Shown here: positions 1-9,584 of the stretch, piece by piece
How positions within the stretch are numbered: the stretch's first letter is position 1
How the letters are laid out: every line of letters starts with the position of its first letter
DNA from: Eopsaltria australis
Taxonomy: Eukaryota > Chordata > Aves > Passeriformes > Petroicidae
Assembly (NCBI GenBank): GCA_034509425.1
Contig: JAVTVJ010000033.1
Location: forward strand, 1,922,001-1,986,000
Direction: 5' to 3'
Length of the DNA stretch: 64,000 nt
Made by a program: the position numbers and the translations under genes
Notes under the pieces: model-generated
What the model was told of the DNA's origin: nothing
The model's database searches: none
Seen by the model: only the letters and a program-made list of their open reading frames with translations

Positions 1-1472
1 AATACTTAACAAAATACTTTGACATTACTAGATGATGATGCAGCAAAATCCATATTCCATGCCACATCTGGAGTACAGAAGTGTAAAATAGGTCTCACTA
101 GTATGTATATCATACTCCTTGGTATTTTGTAGTTCTACCCCATTTTTTGAACATGTAGTTTCTTCTTGAAAATAGTTTTTGCATTTGATATTTAAACATA
201 GAAGCAGGACAAAGAATACAATAGCTCGGAAATTTGGGGTTCCATCAATCATAAATGATTATTCGCTAGTAAGGAAAAATATATCCCATCGCTCTTCCTA
301 TAATCTTCTGAAACTTTCCAATAGGTATAGATCTTCAGCAGAGCAAAAGGCAAAATCCTTTTGTAATACATTACTAGTCACAAATATTTTCTATAGCTTT
401 AACACTGGCATGTGTAAAGCTGCATGGAGACAGGATCAAGTGGAGCGATGTCTCTGGTTCTATGGCCAATTTGGAAAAAGAGTAAATATCCTTCAAAATT
501 TTAGTCAAAAAAGTTGCTGGTATTTATCCCACTACCACAGGATATAAGACAAAATTTGCCCACAGTTTGTTACATAAAAAGTAATCTCTTTTCTACCCAG
601 GGAAAGAATTGGTAGCTGCAAAATCAGTGTGCTAAAAATAAATTGGAATTTTATTTTAGTAGTGAAATACAGGTTATTCCTAAAAAAGAGATGCATTGCC
701 AAAGGTGCTAACCTCAAGTATCTTCCAACCCTTGGAAATGGACAACTTTTGTGCCTCAGGCATTGGACCCAAAACAGTTGACAGCAAAGCATGACTGTTT
801 TTGAGTAAATGCAGTATTCCTTAACTCAGGAAGAAAAGGTAAGGAAAATAAAGCCAGAAAGAGATTCCATTCATTCTGGAAAGGATCTCACTAAGTGGTA
901 CTAAAAAAAAAAGATTACTTGATGTGTCTCATACAGCTAAGCTTTTAGAGTTTCTCATGATGGAAGAATAGAGAAAATCCTTATGTTATCTGGAGAAGTG
1001 GACAAAATGTCATGACAGGAGCATCCATGGTAACTTCTCACAGGGCCAAAAATAAGTACTCACTTAATAAAAGTTAAACCATGGGATCTGTGACTGCCCC
1101 TAAGACTGTGCTAACCTTGATTTTGTAAGTCACTGCAAAAATAATCGTTATACCTCCAGTTTTAGTAGCTCTTCTGTCTTGTTTTAATAATGCTTTCCAC
1201 ATGGCACTGGCTTTCTGATAGCACAGATTTAACACAAATTACTATCCAAGAAAAGAAGCTACTTTAGGACTTTACTTAGAGGCACTGTCTCTAAAGCATT
1301 AAAAAATTCCAGTCTCCAAATACTCCTTCACATGTCTGATACTAAATTACTTCTTCATCTTCTGAGCCAACATTAGAAGAATGAGGTTGAGTATAATGTC
1401 CTGTGCCATACTGTTTAGCTGGTGACAAGCAAAATGTAGTCAGTCTTTTATTCTGGCCCTAGATGTTGCTGT
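1..1472. other. AT-rich non-coding stretch, nothing recognised
   Basis: I see no repeat family, RNA gene or convincing exon here. The open frame at 179-547 (122 residues) has no recognisable motif, and its length is what chance allows in DNA with this stop-codon density. Confidence 0.6.
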
Positions 1473-1545
1473 TAGGTTGGGGGGGATGGAACTTGATCTT
1501 CTTCAAGGTCCCTTCCAGCCCAAGCCATTGTATGATTCTATGAAT
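1473..1545 (+). repeat. CR1 LINE 3' tail fragment
   Basis: The segment reads like the last 70 or so bases of an avian CR1 element: a GGTTGG start, then a GATCTTC..AAGGTCCCTTCCA block, then CCATTGTATGATTCTATGA. The terminal TGATTCTATGA repeat is the hallmark CR1 3' end, so the element lies on the plus strand and is strongly 5'-truncated, as most CR1 copies are. A run of seven G's and an altered GATGGAACTTGATC segment show that it is mutated. It is non-functional. Confidence 0.85.
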
Positions 1546-2828
1546 GAAGAAGTAAGACATACAGTTACTCATGGCAACTCATTGGGAGATTACTTCCACT
1601 TCACCTCTGTCCATTCTGTTCTCTCTTCTTGATTTATTCTTCATATCTTCTTCCTTTTTCTTCCAGCTGTTTTCCATCCAGACTCAGTTTTATCAATAAT
1701 ATTAACCTACCCTATTGTTTAATGGTTCTTTTTTCCCCATAGGATAATGAGTATTTATTATGATTCCCAGTAAGGCAGAAGAAAATCCATGATTTTTTCT
1801 CTGATAGAAGCTTCCCAAATCTTCATCTGCCTGAAAATTAAGTAGGTGTTTTCAGGGAAGGAGTGTTGAGCATTCAGATTTCATACTTCTTTTTCATTTT
1901 CAGAAAGTAAGTGAGTAGAAAAATGTTACATGTATGTCTTTATCTATACCTATATATATTTGCACAATCACTTATCCAAGAGATTGCTACATATTCATGA
2001 TAAAACAGTGTGTGTTTGGCCACAATATGCTGTGCTGACTTAAAGGACATTCAAGCCACAGATCTAAGACACAGCAGACTGGGAAAAGCAGTAAGAAATA
2101 GGAACTTCCTTTTCAAAAATGAAACTTCCATTCAGTAAAAATTTTTGAGATTCTGAGATAAAGTCATAGTCAAAATGAGAACAAAACATTGAAATATCTT
2201 GGGAGTTATTGGGTGAAATATATTTACTTTTTAAAACTTTCATTTCAAGTCTATCCTTAATTCTCTTCAGGTAAAGTGAAGTCTCTGCATTATGAAAAAA
2301 TATAAGCTGACATCATTGGTTGTCCAACAATTGATCTTCAAAGTGACTCCTTTTGTCCATGAGCTCAGCTGGAATTTCCAGCAATACTGCACTGTTTTAT
2401 TACCAGACCATAGCTGCTCACTTTTTTGGTACTCTTCTCAGTTCTTCTCCTTCAGAAAATGAAATGCAAAAACACCCACTGACACTAGAGACTGCAAACC
2501 CAGAAGAAGTGTTCATTTTTTGGGGTCTTTTCCCCAGTCATATTTCATAATGTTCTCAAGGTGGGATTTACTGATATATGACAGGAATATATAGCCAGGA
2601 AAAAAAATAAAATCAAACTAAAGTCAGTTTTTAAAAAATTATTCTTTGTCTCTTTGAAATATAATTCTTAGTTTAATTGAAATGAAACACTTTGACACCT
2701 TAATGAAATTCTTTCAAAAATCAGAATGTGTTTGCATGAATTGTTGATTTTTTCCATCAAATAATTCAAGAAATGCACACTGGATCAAGGTCTCTATATT
2801 CTTCCTTAGGCAAACACATCTCCTCATA
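1546..2828. other. Non-coding stretch, nothing recognised
   Basis: AT-rich unique-looking DNA. The short open frame at 2353-2550 has no motif. No repeat or RNA gene was recognised. Confidence 0.55.
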
Positions 2829-3250
2829 ATCATAGAATCATAGAATGGCTTGTGTTGGAAGGACTTTTAAAGATCATCTGGTTCCAACAGTCAAGAACAC
2901 CCTCTACTAGACCAGATTACTCAAAGCCACATCCAACCTGGTCTTGACTACAGGGATGGAGCATCCACAGCTTCTCTGGGCAACCTGTTTCAGTGCCTCA
3001 TCATCCTCACAGTCAAGAATTTCTTCCTAATTTCTAATGTAAACCTACCCTCTCTCAATATAAAGCCATTCCCCCTTGTTTTAGCACTATGTGCCTTTGT
3101 CAAAAGTCCCTACCCTGCTCTCTTGTAGCCTCTTTAGGTACTGGAAGGTGCTGCAAGGTCTCCTGGAAGCCTTCTCTTCTCCAGGCTGAACAATCTCAGT
3201 TCTCCCAGCCTGTTTTCATAGAAGAGATGCTCCAACCCTGTGATCATCAA
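2829..3250 (-). repeat. CR1 LINE 3' fragment, antisense (about 420 bp)
   Basis: On the plus strand this begins with the reverse complement of the CR1 terminal repeat (AATCATAGAATCATAGAATGG). It continues through landmarks of the CR1 3' region: GGAAGGACTTTTAAAGATCA, CATCCAACCTGG, CATCCACAGCTTCTCTGGGC, AAGAATTTCTTCCTAAT, and CTTCTCTTCCAGGCTGAAC-like sequence near 3170-3195. The element therefore runs on the minus strand and is 5'-truncated at about 3250, where similarity stops after a TGATCATC motif. The 61-residue open frame at 3134-3319 lies mostly inside this repeat and is not a gene. Many substitutions relative to the usual CR1 sequence make it a moderately old copy. Confidence 0.93.
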
Positions 3251-6084
3251 TAATAAAAATTCCAGACATTTTTTGCTGGATAAAATTGAAAAATTGGGAA
3301 GAGGATTTCTTGATTTCAAAGGTTAATTACATACGTCATCATCATCTTGCACAGATAAAACACTATTAAACTCATGCAAGGAAAAATATAAGTTCTGTAA
3401 AAAATTCTGGTTGTAAGATGAAATAGTTATTCCATTTCCCTAGTACAACAATAAAACTCCTCCTGAGGTCTGGAGGAAGGCCTCCTTATGCACCTAGGAG
3501 TATATAAAAGTCAAGAAAAGTTCCTTATCAAAGGAGCTTGAAAATAAAAGCACAAAGAGATGTGTCAAGCTGTAGCTCCCCATGTTCTGCAGCTTCTATA
3601 CTGAAGGGCACACTGCACAACGACATTGGCCTGCAGCAAGGGATCATTCATGGCCTGAGGTCTACAAAGAAGCCTCAAAATTAAAGCTTCCAATGGAAAT
3701 GTGACTATTTTGGTGGTGAAATGTAAAATAAAGTAGTTTTAGTAAATATTCCAGATTTGGTGGACTGTCCAGTCCTAATAAAAAATCCATATAAAGGAAA
3801 GACTGCTGGCTATCTCACCAAACTCAATTAACCTCCTGAAGGTGAGAATCAGTCATGACTTGGCTCATTTAGAGACAGATGGAAATGAGCAAGTAACACA
3901 GCTGAAGGCTTTTGTTATACCAAGTGTACTAGTCATAGATTAATAATTTAATTTCCTTCTGGCTTTCTGTCTCCAAGGAACTGATGAGCTTTGACACTAC
4001 TCCTGTACCAGAATAGCAAAACTCTGAGCCCTAGGAGAAGTAAGAGTCAAGAGCTCCTTAAGTTCTCACTCACTTGAATAGTTTCTTACTCAAAATGTAT
4101 TTTTCAGCAGCAAGATATAAAGTTACTGTCATCTAATGCTATTAAGTCATTTACACGATTAAAAAGTAATTATGAACGAGTATTGTTGGATTAGATGAAA
4201 ATACCCTGTATCACTTGTCATGCATAATACACCATAGCCTTCTTACATACGGAGTTTTGAAAGGTGAAATAAAATGCAATCATTTATGTAATTAAATGTA
4301 GACAGGAACACAAAACCAGAGTGGAGGTGCCTATGGTTTGTGATAGGCAGTTTGTATGTCAGCAGACAGAATGAATTTGAGTTTAATTGCCAATTTTTGG
4401 AAATTCTCAATTGCTTTTCATAGAAATTATTAGCACATCATATCCTACTAAATAGTATTTATTAATGTAATTTAAAAACCTACTGTATTAAACAGAATTT
4501 AAACATCCCTTGTAAAGCTCAGCTATTAACTGACTACACACTGGGCTCTAGGAAAAAAAAAAGAAAAAAGAAAGATTTTTACATTAATTGCAGTGCTTTG
4601 ATTATGAATCTTTAGAATTGAGGTAGTTGTTCTTCAATCTCCATGTACAGAAACCTTTGAATTTAAAAAAGCCTATAATGATTAGACTCCTTGCCTGCTC
4701 TGAAACAGCTGAAGAGCCAAGATTGACAGCTCTAGCTGGGGTTTCCAAAGGACACACCTAGAGCTACAGAGTAGCAGGAAAGCAAAAAGCATTCGCAACC
4801 ATGGATCAAGCCAGTACTTTAGGGGAGAAGAACACAGAGGGACAATAGGGTAGAAAAGCATTTTGGAAAATCACCTACTTGGAAGTGGAAGCCGATGTAA
4901 CAAAAGCTGCATGAAAGGGAATTTTTTAAAAAGAAGGTAGTCAAAATTCTGCCTTGGAGTTCATGATGTATCACAATGCTCTTTTGGCGTGCAGAGCTCT
5001 CCAGGCTTGCATCAGGCAGCTCACACTAGAGTTGCTGCAAATCTCAGAAGCATGTCCCTTTTCAGTTCTGGAATCTCACCTACGTCCTCCCAGGTTGGCC
5101 CAAGGTCAGGTTTCTGCGATGTGCCAAATTTTCAGCTGGGATGTGGGTGGATTGCAGGGGCCTGTCAAACAGCATAATGGTTTCCTGATGTGATCTGCAG
5201 CATGTTTCTATGCTGTAGTGTGACCACTGTTCTAACAGAATTCATTTTAAACAACATAGCCCACAGAAAATTCTGCAAGATGTAACTCCAGCAAGGATGG
5301 TGCTGTGCCTAGAATAGGAAGTACAGTAAAGCAGACTGATGAGATCTATCAATTCCATCAACTCTTCTTCCTTCACTTAGCCCTACAGGTATTAATGGTA
5401 GCAGTCCTTGCTCTCTTGTCACCCAGACTACTTCAGGAAGCCAACTGATAAGGCTGGTTTTATCCTATACTCAATAGCTACTGCATGAGGAGCCACAGAC
5501 TCTCAAGGCAAAAATGATCTCATTCTCAAAAGATCTAGCATTAACACTTAAATTAAATAATGACTTATTCATTTATGTGAAATTTATTACATTGTATTTG
5601 AGATATAAGCACTAGATTTACTTAAGTAATGTTTTATTAATTTTAAAAAATTACTTGAAAGAGTAACAAATTCAACTTGCTACTTAAATAATTTAATTCC
5701 TTAACTGAGTAATTGTTTTACTTTACATTTCAAAAAGTATAAGAAACTCACAGTTGTTTCATGCTGTGAAATAGCTTTTAACTTTTTTTAAAAACCACCC
5801 GTGGTTCAGAAATGTTTAAATGTTAAATCTTAAAGTCAGTTGTCATGAACTCCTCAAAGCAAAGAGTCATAACAGATAAATAAAAATACATATTACTCCA
5901 TAAACCACAAATTTTAATCATTGTTCAAGTATCAAATATTATTTTGTATCATATCCTATTATTTAAGTTACAGTTTATTTTACTACAGATGGTGAAAACT
6001 AACATGGAGATGTCAAGTAATCTCTTTACCTTGGAAAAACAGAGAGTGGAACTCTTAACTCTGTATTCAGTTCAACTCTTTATT
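3251..6084. other. Non-coding stretch
   Basis: No gene or repeat family recognised apart from an A-rich simple tract at about 4552-4574. The overlapping open frames near 4954-5193 (79 and 62 residues) show no motif. The part from 5520 to 5960 is especially AT-rich. Confidence 0.5.
4552..4574 (+). repeat. A-rich simple repeat
   Basis: A run of A's interrupted by single G's (A10 GA6 GA3 type). It is low complexity with no further structure. Confidence 0.8.
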
Positions 6085-6184
6085 GGTTGAACCCTATGAT
6101 CTCAGAGGTCTTTTCCAAGCTAATTGAGTCCATGATTCTGTGAAATGAGAATATGTGAGAGCATCAGCCCTAAGAACACCCAGG
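6085..6184 (+). repeat. Short CR1 3' tail plus a flank shared with 8248-8347
   Basis: Bases 6085-6142 resemble the CR1 end (GGTTG..., GATCTCAGAGGTCTTTTCCAA, then TGATTCTGTGA). The following 42 bases, to 6184, are not CR1 consensus, yet they align without gaps to the sequence after the CR1 tail at 8248-8307. Over the full 100 bp the two copies agree at very roughly four positions in five by eye. No CR1 body is visible upstream of 6085, so this copy is truncated to about 58 bp. Confidence 0.7.
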
Positions 6185-6704
6185 ACCAAAGGTTGCCTAC
6201 AGGCAAGTACAAAGCAAAAAGCTAGAAATTTTATCTGCTTTCCATGGGAAAGCTTTGTGCCTTGCATGTCATTTGGAGAACATGCCAGCCTCAGCCCGCA
6301 TTCAGCCACCCTCTCCATGCACACTGCTGAACTCCTACTGCAAAGGCAGGGTCCTGGGGAACCTACACTGAAAGGAGACAAGGACGATCAATATCATTCT
6401 CTTTCTTCTTGGGCCAAAATGAGGTAAATAGGTTTTTTCATCTTGGAAGATTGATTAATTGAGAGTGATATAAATGTTAATGAGGATACGATCATGGATG
6501 TCACAGATGGCATGAATACTGCAGGGGTGGGGAGAGCAGCAGGGACCTCTGTGACAAGGACAAATTGGGCTGTCCCATGCTGGGACCAGCTGGTTCCCAC
6601 CATGTCCAACTGACCCACATCAGGGTCCCACAGGCAAGGGCTGGAGCCTTGGGTTAAACATAAAACAGTGAAAACTGCTGCATGGCACCTGTGAGAGAGA
6701 GAAA
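6185..6704. other. Non-coding stretch, moderately GC-rich
   Basis: Somewhat richer in GC than its surroundings (notably 6260-6380 and 6520-6650). Several overlapping short open frames on both strands lack motifs. No repeat family was recognised with confidence. It lies between two CR1 fragments and may itself be old repeat sequence. Confidence 0.4.
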
Positions 6705-6992
6705 TTAAGAACGTCCTATGAGTAACAGCTGAGGGAACTGGGGCTGTTTAGCCCAGAAAGAAGGAGGCTCAAGGACCTGAAAGGAAGTTGTAGCATGGTG
6801 AGGATTGGTCTTTTTTCCCAGGAAACAAGTAACAGGACAAATAAACACAGTCTTAAGCTTTACCAAGGGAGGTTTAGGTTGGACATTAGGAGGAATTTTT
6901 ACACAGAAAAGGTGATCAGACATTGGAATGAGTTGCCCGGGAAGATGGTGGAGTTCCTGGAGGTGTTTAAGAAAATACTTAACAGGGCAGAT
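6705..6992 (+). repeat. CR1 LINE 3' fragment, left part (interrupted by an LTR)
   Basis: Landmarks of CR1 on the plus strand appear in order: CAGCTGAGGGAACTGGGG, TTTAGCCCAGAAAGAAGGAG, ACCTGAAAGGAAGTTGTAG, GGGAGGTTTAGGTTGGACAT, CATTGGAATGAGTTGCCC, and GGAGGTGTTTAAG. About 28 bases of the usual sequence between the GGAGGCTCA and ACCTGAAAGG landmarks are missing. At 6993 the CR1 similarity stops abruptly and an LTR beginning TGTGG starts. CR1 sequence resumes at about 8203. The 180-residue minus-strand open frame over 6705-7247 crosses this CR1/LTR junction and is an accident of composition. Confidence 0.9.
6987..6992 (+). repeat. Target-site duplication, left copy
   Basis: GCAGAT immediately before the TG of the LTR. 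It pairs with GGAGAT at 8203-8208 (5 of 6 identical). Confidence 0.6.
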
Positions 6993-7429
6993 TGTGGAGT
7001 GTTGCAGTGGTTCTGAACCAGGAAGGACGAGGACTTCCGGTGGCATGTTCCACAGACAGAGAGTTTCCCCCCGGAGCTCCCAGAGGCAGTGGTTTGGACC
7101 ATCAAGACACAAACCCCAAGTTCCTGCTATTGGTTCCTTGATTTGTCTGTTATGTATCCCAGTTCTGGAAAATTCCCTGTTACTCCCTTGTTCATTCGTT
7201 GTTCTCTCTTCCCCCCTCCCCTCCCTAAACCTCATTCGACCATGCACCCTGGCCCCTCCCTTGTACTGCCCCTGTGCCCTCAGTTTGTTGGATGTTGTTC
7301 CTCCCTTAAATACTGATGGATGGCGCTGTTCTGGGCTCTTAGTCTCTGAGCACCCTTGGGGGTAATAATCCTACGGAACTCTCATACTAAGAGTCCTCCT
7401 TCTTTGGGAGTTCTTTGCTATCCTGCCGT

Positions 7430-7590
7430 GCTCTGAGGGCAACAACCCCTCAGACCGAACGCGGACTAGCGGTGCCCATCGTCGGCTCACCGGGGAAGCC
7501 TTCCAGAACGCGAACGGCTTTCCAGGTTCACGCTAGCGCTCTGCCGCCGGTACTAGAGCGGGATAAAAGCAGGGAACGCAACAGTGGAGG
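7430..7590 (+). other. CpG-dense block inside the LTR
   Basis: About 16-17 CpG dinucleotides fall within roughly 150 bp (for example the GAACGCGGAC, ATCGTCGGC, GAACGCGAACGG and GCCGCCGG stretches). The flanking tens of kilobases have almost none. This is a property of the LTR insert, not of the locus. Confidence 0.8.
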
Positions 7591-7610
7591 ACAGTAGATT
7601 TGCAGACCCG

Positions 7611-7676
7611 ATCTCAGTGAGGGCCTACTGGAAGCACAGCCTTTAGGGCTGTGCTATCCTCCCCACTCAGGGAGAT
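7611..7676 (+). other. Inverted repeat / predicted hairpin in the LTR
   Basis: AGCACAGCC (7633-7641) and GGCTGTGCT (7647-7655) form a perfect 9-bp stem around a TTTAG loop. The arms extend imperfectly outward and end in ATCTC (7611-7615) paired with GAGAT (7672-7676), giving an imperfect 30-bp arm. Confidence 0.7.
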
Positions 7677-7940
7677 TTAGTTTATTCCACCCATAGTGCC
7701 TTGGTTTATTATGCTAAGTTATTCTTGTTCTGTAAACCCAGTTGGCCCTTTGGCCTCCCCACCTCTTTCTCCCTTGTATGTATCCTTTCTGGAACATTCC
7801 CTGTTCTTCAATACCCTATCGGCCCTCGCCCCTTGGCCACCCCCCTGGACCCCTCTCATTGGACTTTTAACCCTTCCCTCACTGTTGTACCACCCCTGGA
7901 CCCTCACCCTATTGATTGTTGATGCTCCCACCCCTTGTAG

Positions 7941-8008
7941 TATAAAACCTATTATCTATTCCTTGTTCCCTTGGCTTAGTCCATGGACCCTCCAGGAGAA
8001 GGATTAAA
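7941..8008 (+). promoter_or_regulatory. LTR core promoter and poly(A) signal
   Basis: TATAAAA at 7941-7947 and ATTAAA at 8003-8008 are about 60 bp apart, the order and spacing expected for U3/R of a retroviral LTR. Initiation would fall near 7970. A second, weaker TATA-like CTTAAATAC lies near 7306-7314 in the first module. Confidence 0.5.
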
Positions 8009-8058
8009 GCCGGATCTGTGGAACCCAGCCTAAGTCCCTTCCTTACTCCTTGCTATTT

Positions 8059-8117
8059 GGTGTGTGTGGTTTATACCCTGTGGTGTGTGTGTGTTGTGGT
8101 GCTGTGTGTGTGTGTGC
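8059..8117 (+). repeat. (TG)n microsatellite, interrupted
   Basis: Three TG runs separated by short interruptions, within the putative U5 of the LTR. The run may be length-variable. Confidence 0.85.
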
Positions 8118-8202
8118 TCTTCCACAGTGTCCTGTGGCCCCGAGCAGCGAAGGAGCTCTTGGAAGGCAGCAGACCTGTGCAGCCTGATACCGGACTGCTA
8201 CA

Positions 8203-8208
8203 GGAGAT
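8203..8208 (+). repeat. Target-site duplication, right copy
   Basis: GGAGAT immediately after the terminal CA of the LTR. CR1 sequence (GTGCCATGGTCTGGTTGACA) resumes directly afterwards. Confidence 0.6.
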
Positions 8209-8307
8209 GGTGCCATGGTCTGGTTGACAGGGTGGTGTTGGGTCATAGGTTGGACTCGAAGATCTCAGAGGTCTTTTCCAACCTAATTGATCCTGTGATT
8301 CTTTGAA
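8209..8307 (+). repeat. CR1 LINE 3' fragment, right part and terminus
   Basis: CR1 resumes with GTGCCATGGTCTGGTTGACA, then GGTGGTGTTGGGTCATAGGT and TTGGACTCGA, then GATCTCAGAGGTCTTTTCCAA, and ends with TGTGATTCTTTGA. Together with 6705-6992 it forms one CR1 copy split by the LTR. Confidence 0.9.
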
Positions 8308-8384
8308 GTGAGAATATGAAAGAGCTTCAGCCTTGCAACCACCCAGGCTGGCGGAAAAGAAGAATGAGGTTTTCCAGAAATCGG

Positions 8385-8500
8385 AGCAGAGATTCCTCTG
8401 CAGCCTGTGATACAGACCTTGGTAAAGCAGATGTCCCTCTGCAGCCCATGGAGGTCCATGGGTGAGCAGAGATCTACTTGCAGCCCATGGAGGACCCCAC
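8385..8500 (+). repeat. Decayed tandem repeat, three units of about 40 bp
   Basis: Three units begin AGCAGA at 8385, 8426 and 8465 (spacings 41 and 39 bp), each followed by a CTGCAGCC- or TTGCAGCC-type core about 15 bp later. The second and third share GCAGCCCATGGAGG. The motif resembles a CAGCCCATGGAGG-type tandem sequence common in bird genomes; that link is from memory and not verified. Confidence 0.6.
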
Positions 8501-9505
8501 ACCACACCTATGAGTTCTTTCACCCTATTTTCTCCCTTGCCTTATTGAAGAAGAGGAGTGAGAAGGCAACTGGGCTTCTGGGCAAGGTCAAGTCACTAAA
8601 CTCTCCTGAAGATTTTGACAAATTCTGACAGGTAGAACTAATTTGCTTAAGAAGTAAATTGTGCACTGGTAAAAGAAAGGAATAAGGCACTGAAGAGCAG
8701 GTTAAATAAAACCAAATAATATGAAGTTTGCATTGTATAGATAGTTCAGAATGACAATGTCATGTATTCTTTCCAGTCTGTTCTTTGAACTTGCAGGTGC
8801 AGCTCCCCCTGAATGCAAGGACAGACTTTAGTAAGGTCTAACTTGCCAAAAATGTACACATCATCCAACGACCTATGACACAGAAGAATGTGTTATATAA
8901 TTTCCAGGAAAAAGAAATTAATCCCAATATTATACAAAATACAAAACCAGATTTATTCTGTCTTCCAGATGTTACAGCACCTGAGTAGAAGAAAACCTTT
9001 TCATTCTGCAATACGATAGGAAGTCAAAGGATTAATGCTAATACCATAACAACAGATATGCATGAAAAATGTGTGCATTATCACTCTGACCATTCCCTTC
9101 AATAAACTCCTAAAACTGCAGTCAGGAAAGCACCATCTTGAAAAGAATGAATGGCATATATGCTGTGTTTCCAGCTGATAGCACAATGTTCAGGTAGTGA
9201 GACAATGACAAATTCCAGCACATGCTGCTCAAAAGGAATTATACGTGTTGAAGCCAATTAGAGCTAGAGTTCCAGCATTTTCTAGCAACCTTCAGATCTT
9301 GTGTATACCAATTTTAATTGTGGATGCCTTTTGCCAGAAGTTCAAAACCAAATGATTATGTGATATCATTTAACCCTCATCCCCTCAATAAATGTGGCTC
9401 GCCGTGTTTCCAAAATCAAACAGCATGTTGAATTTTCAGTCAGTTATAGCCGACTAAGCTTCAATTGCCTTTTCTGTATACATTTTCTAGTTTAGTTTGG
9501 TGAAG
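8501..9505. other. Non-coding stretch, nothing recognised
   Basis: No repeat family or exon recognised. The short antisense frame at 9001-9186 lacks motifs. Confidence 0.5.
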
Positions 9506-9514
9506 TATATAAAA
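9506..9514 (+). promoter_or_regulatory. TATA-like box upstream of the 9585 open frame
   Basis: TATATAAAA lies 70-78 bp before the first in-frame ATG (9585). Initiation about 30 bp downstream would give a leader of roughly 45 bases. Such sequences are common in AT-rich DNA, so this is weak evidence on its own. Confidence 0.25.
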
Positions 9515-9584
9515 TTTAAAGACCTCTAGGAAAAAAAATTAAGGAGCACTGAAGAGAAGTGTGTTTTATGTTAAAGTCATTCCT

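Larger units (their letters stand above)
6993..8202 (+). mobile_element. Class II-type endogenous retrovirus solo LTR (about 1.2 kb) inserted into CR1
   Basis: The insert begins TGTGG and ends CTACA, as retroviral LTRs do. It is flanked by GCAGAT (6987-6992) and GGAGAT (8203-8208), a 6-bp target duplication with one mismatch; 6 bp is usual for class II (ERVK-like) elements. A TATA box (TATAAAA, 7941-7947) is followed by an ATTAAA polyadenylation signal at 8003-8008, which fits a long U3, a short R ending near 8025, and a U5 of about 175 bp. No gag, pol or env coding sequence is present, so this is either a solo LTR or an element reduced to LTR sequence. Inside U3 are a CpG-dense block (about 7430-7590), a hairpin (7611-7676) and a duplicated module (7150-7182 and 7777-7806). 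Orientation is inferred from the TATA and poly(A) order. The exact family is not identified. Confidence 0.72.

Noticed and set aside
179..547. 122-codon plus-strand frame
   Set aside because: No motif, composition as expected by chance, no promoter or splice evidence.
6705..7247. 180-codon minus-strand open frame, the longest in the window
   Set aside because: It crosses the CR1/LTR junction and is antisense to both repeats. It exists because this stretch is GC-rich and so poor in stop codons.
7585..7607. TGGAGG after GCAACAG as a primer-binding site, making 6993-7590 a 5' LTR
   Set aside because: Only the first six bases match a tRNA-type site, and the 3' module is too different from the 5' module for the two to be a proviral LTR pair.
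8071..8523. 150-codon minus-strand frame over the CR1/LTR end
   Set aside because: It is made of antisense CR1 tail, the TG repeat and the minisatellite. Similar peptide words recur at 6094-6381 only because the CR1 tails are homologous.
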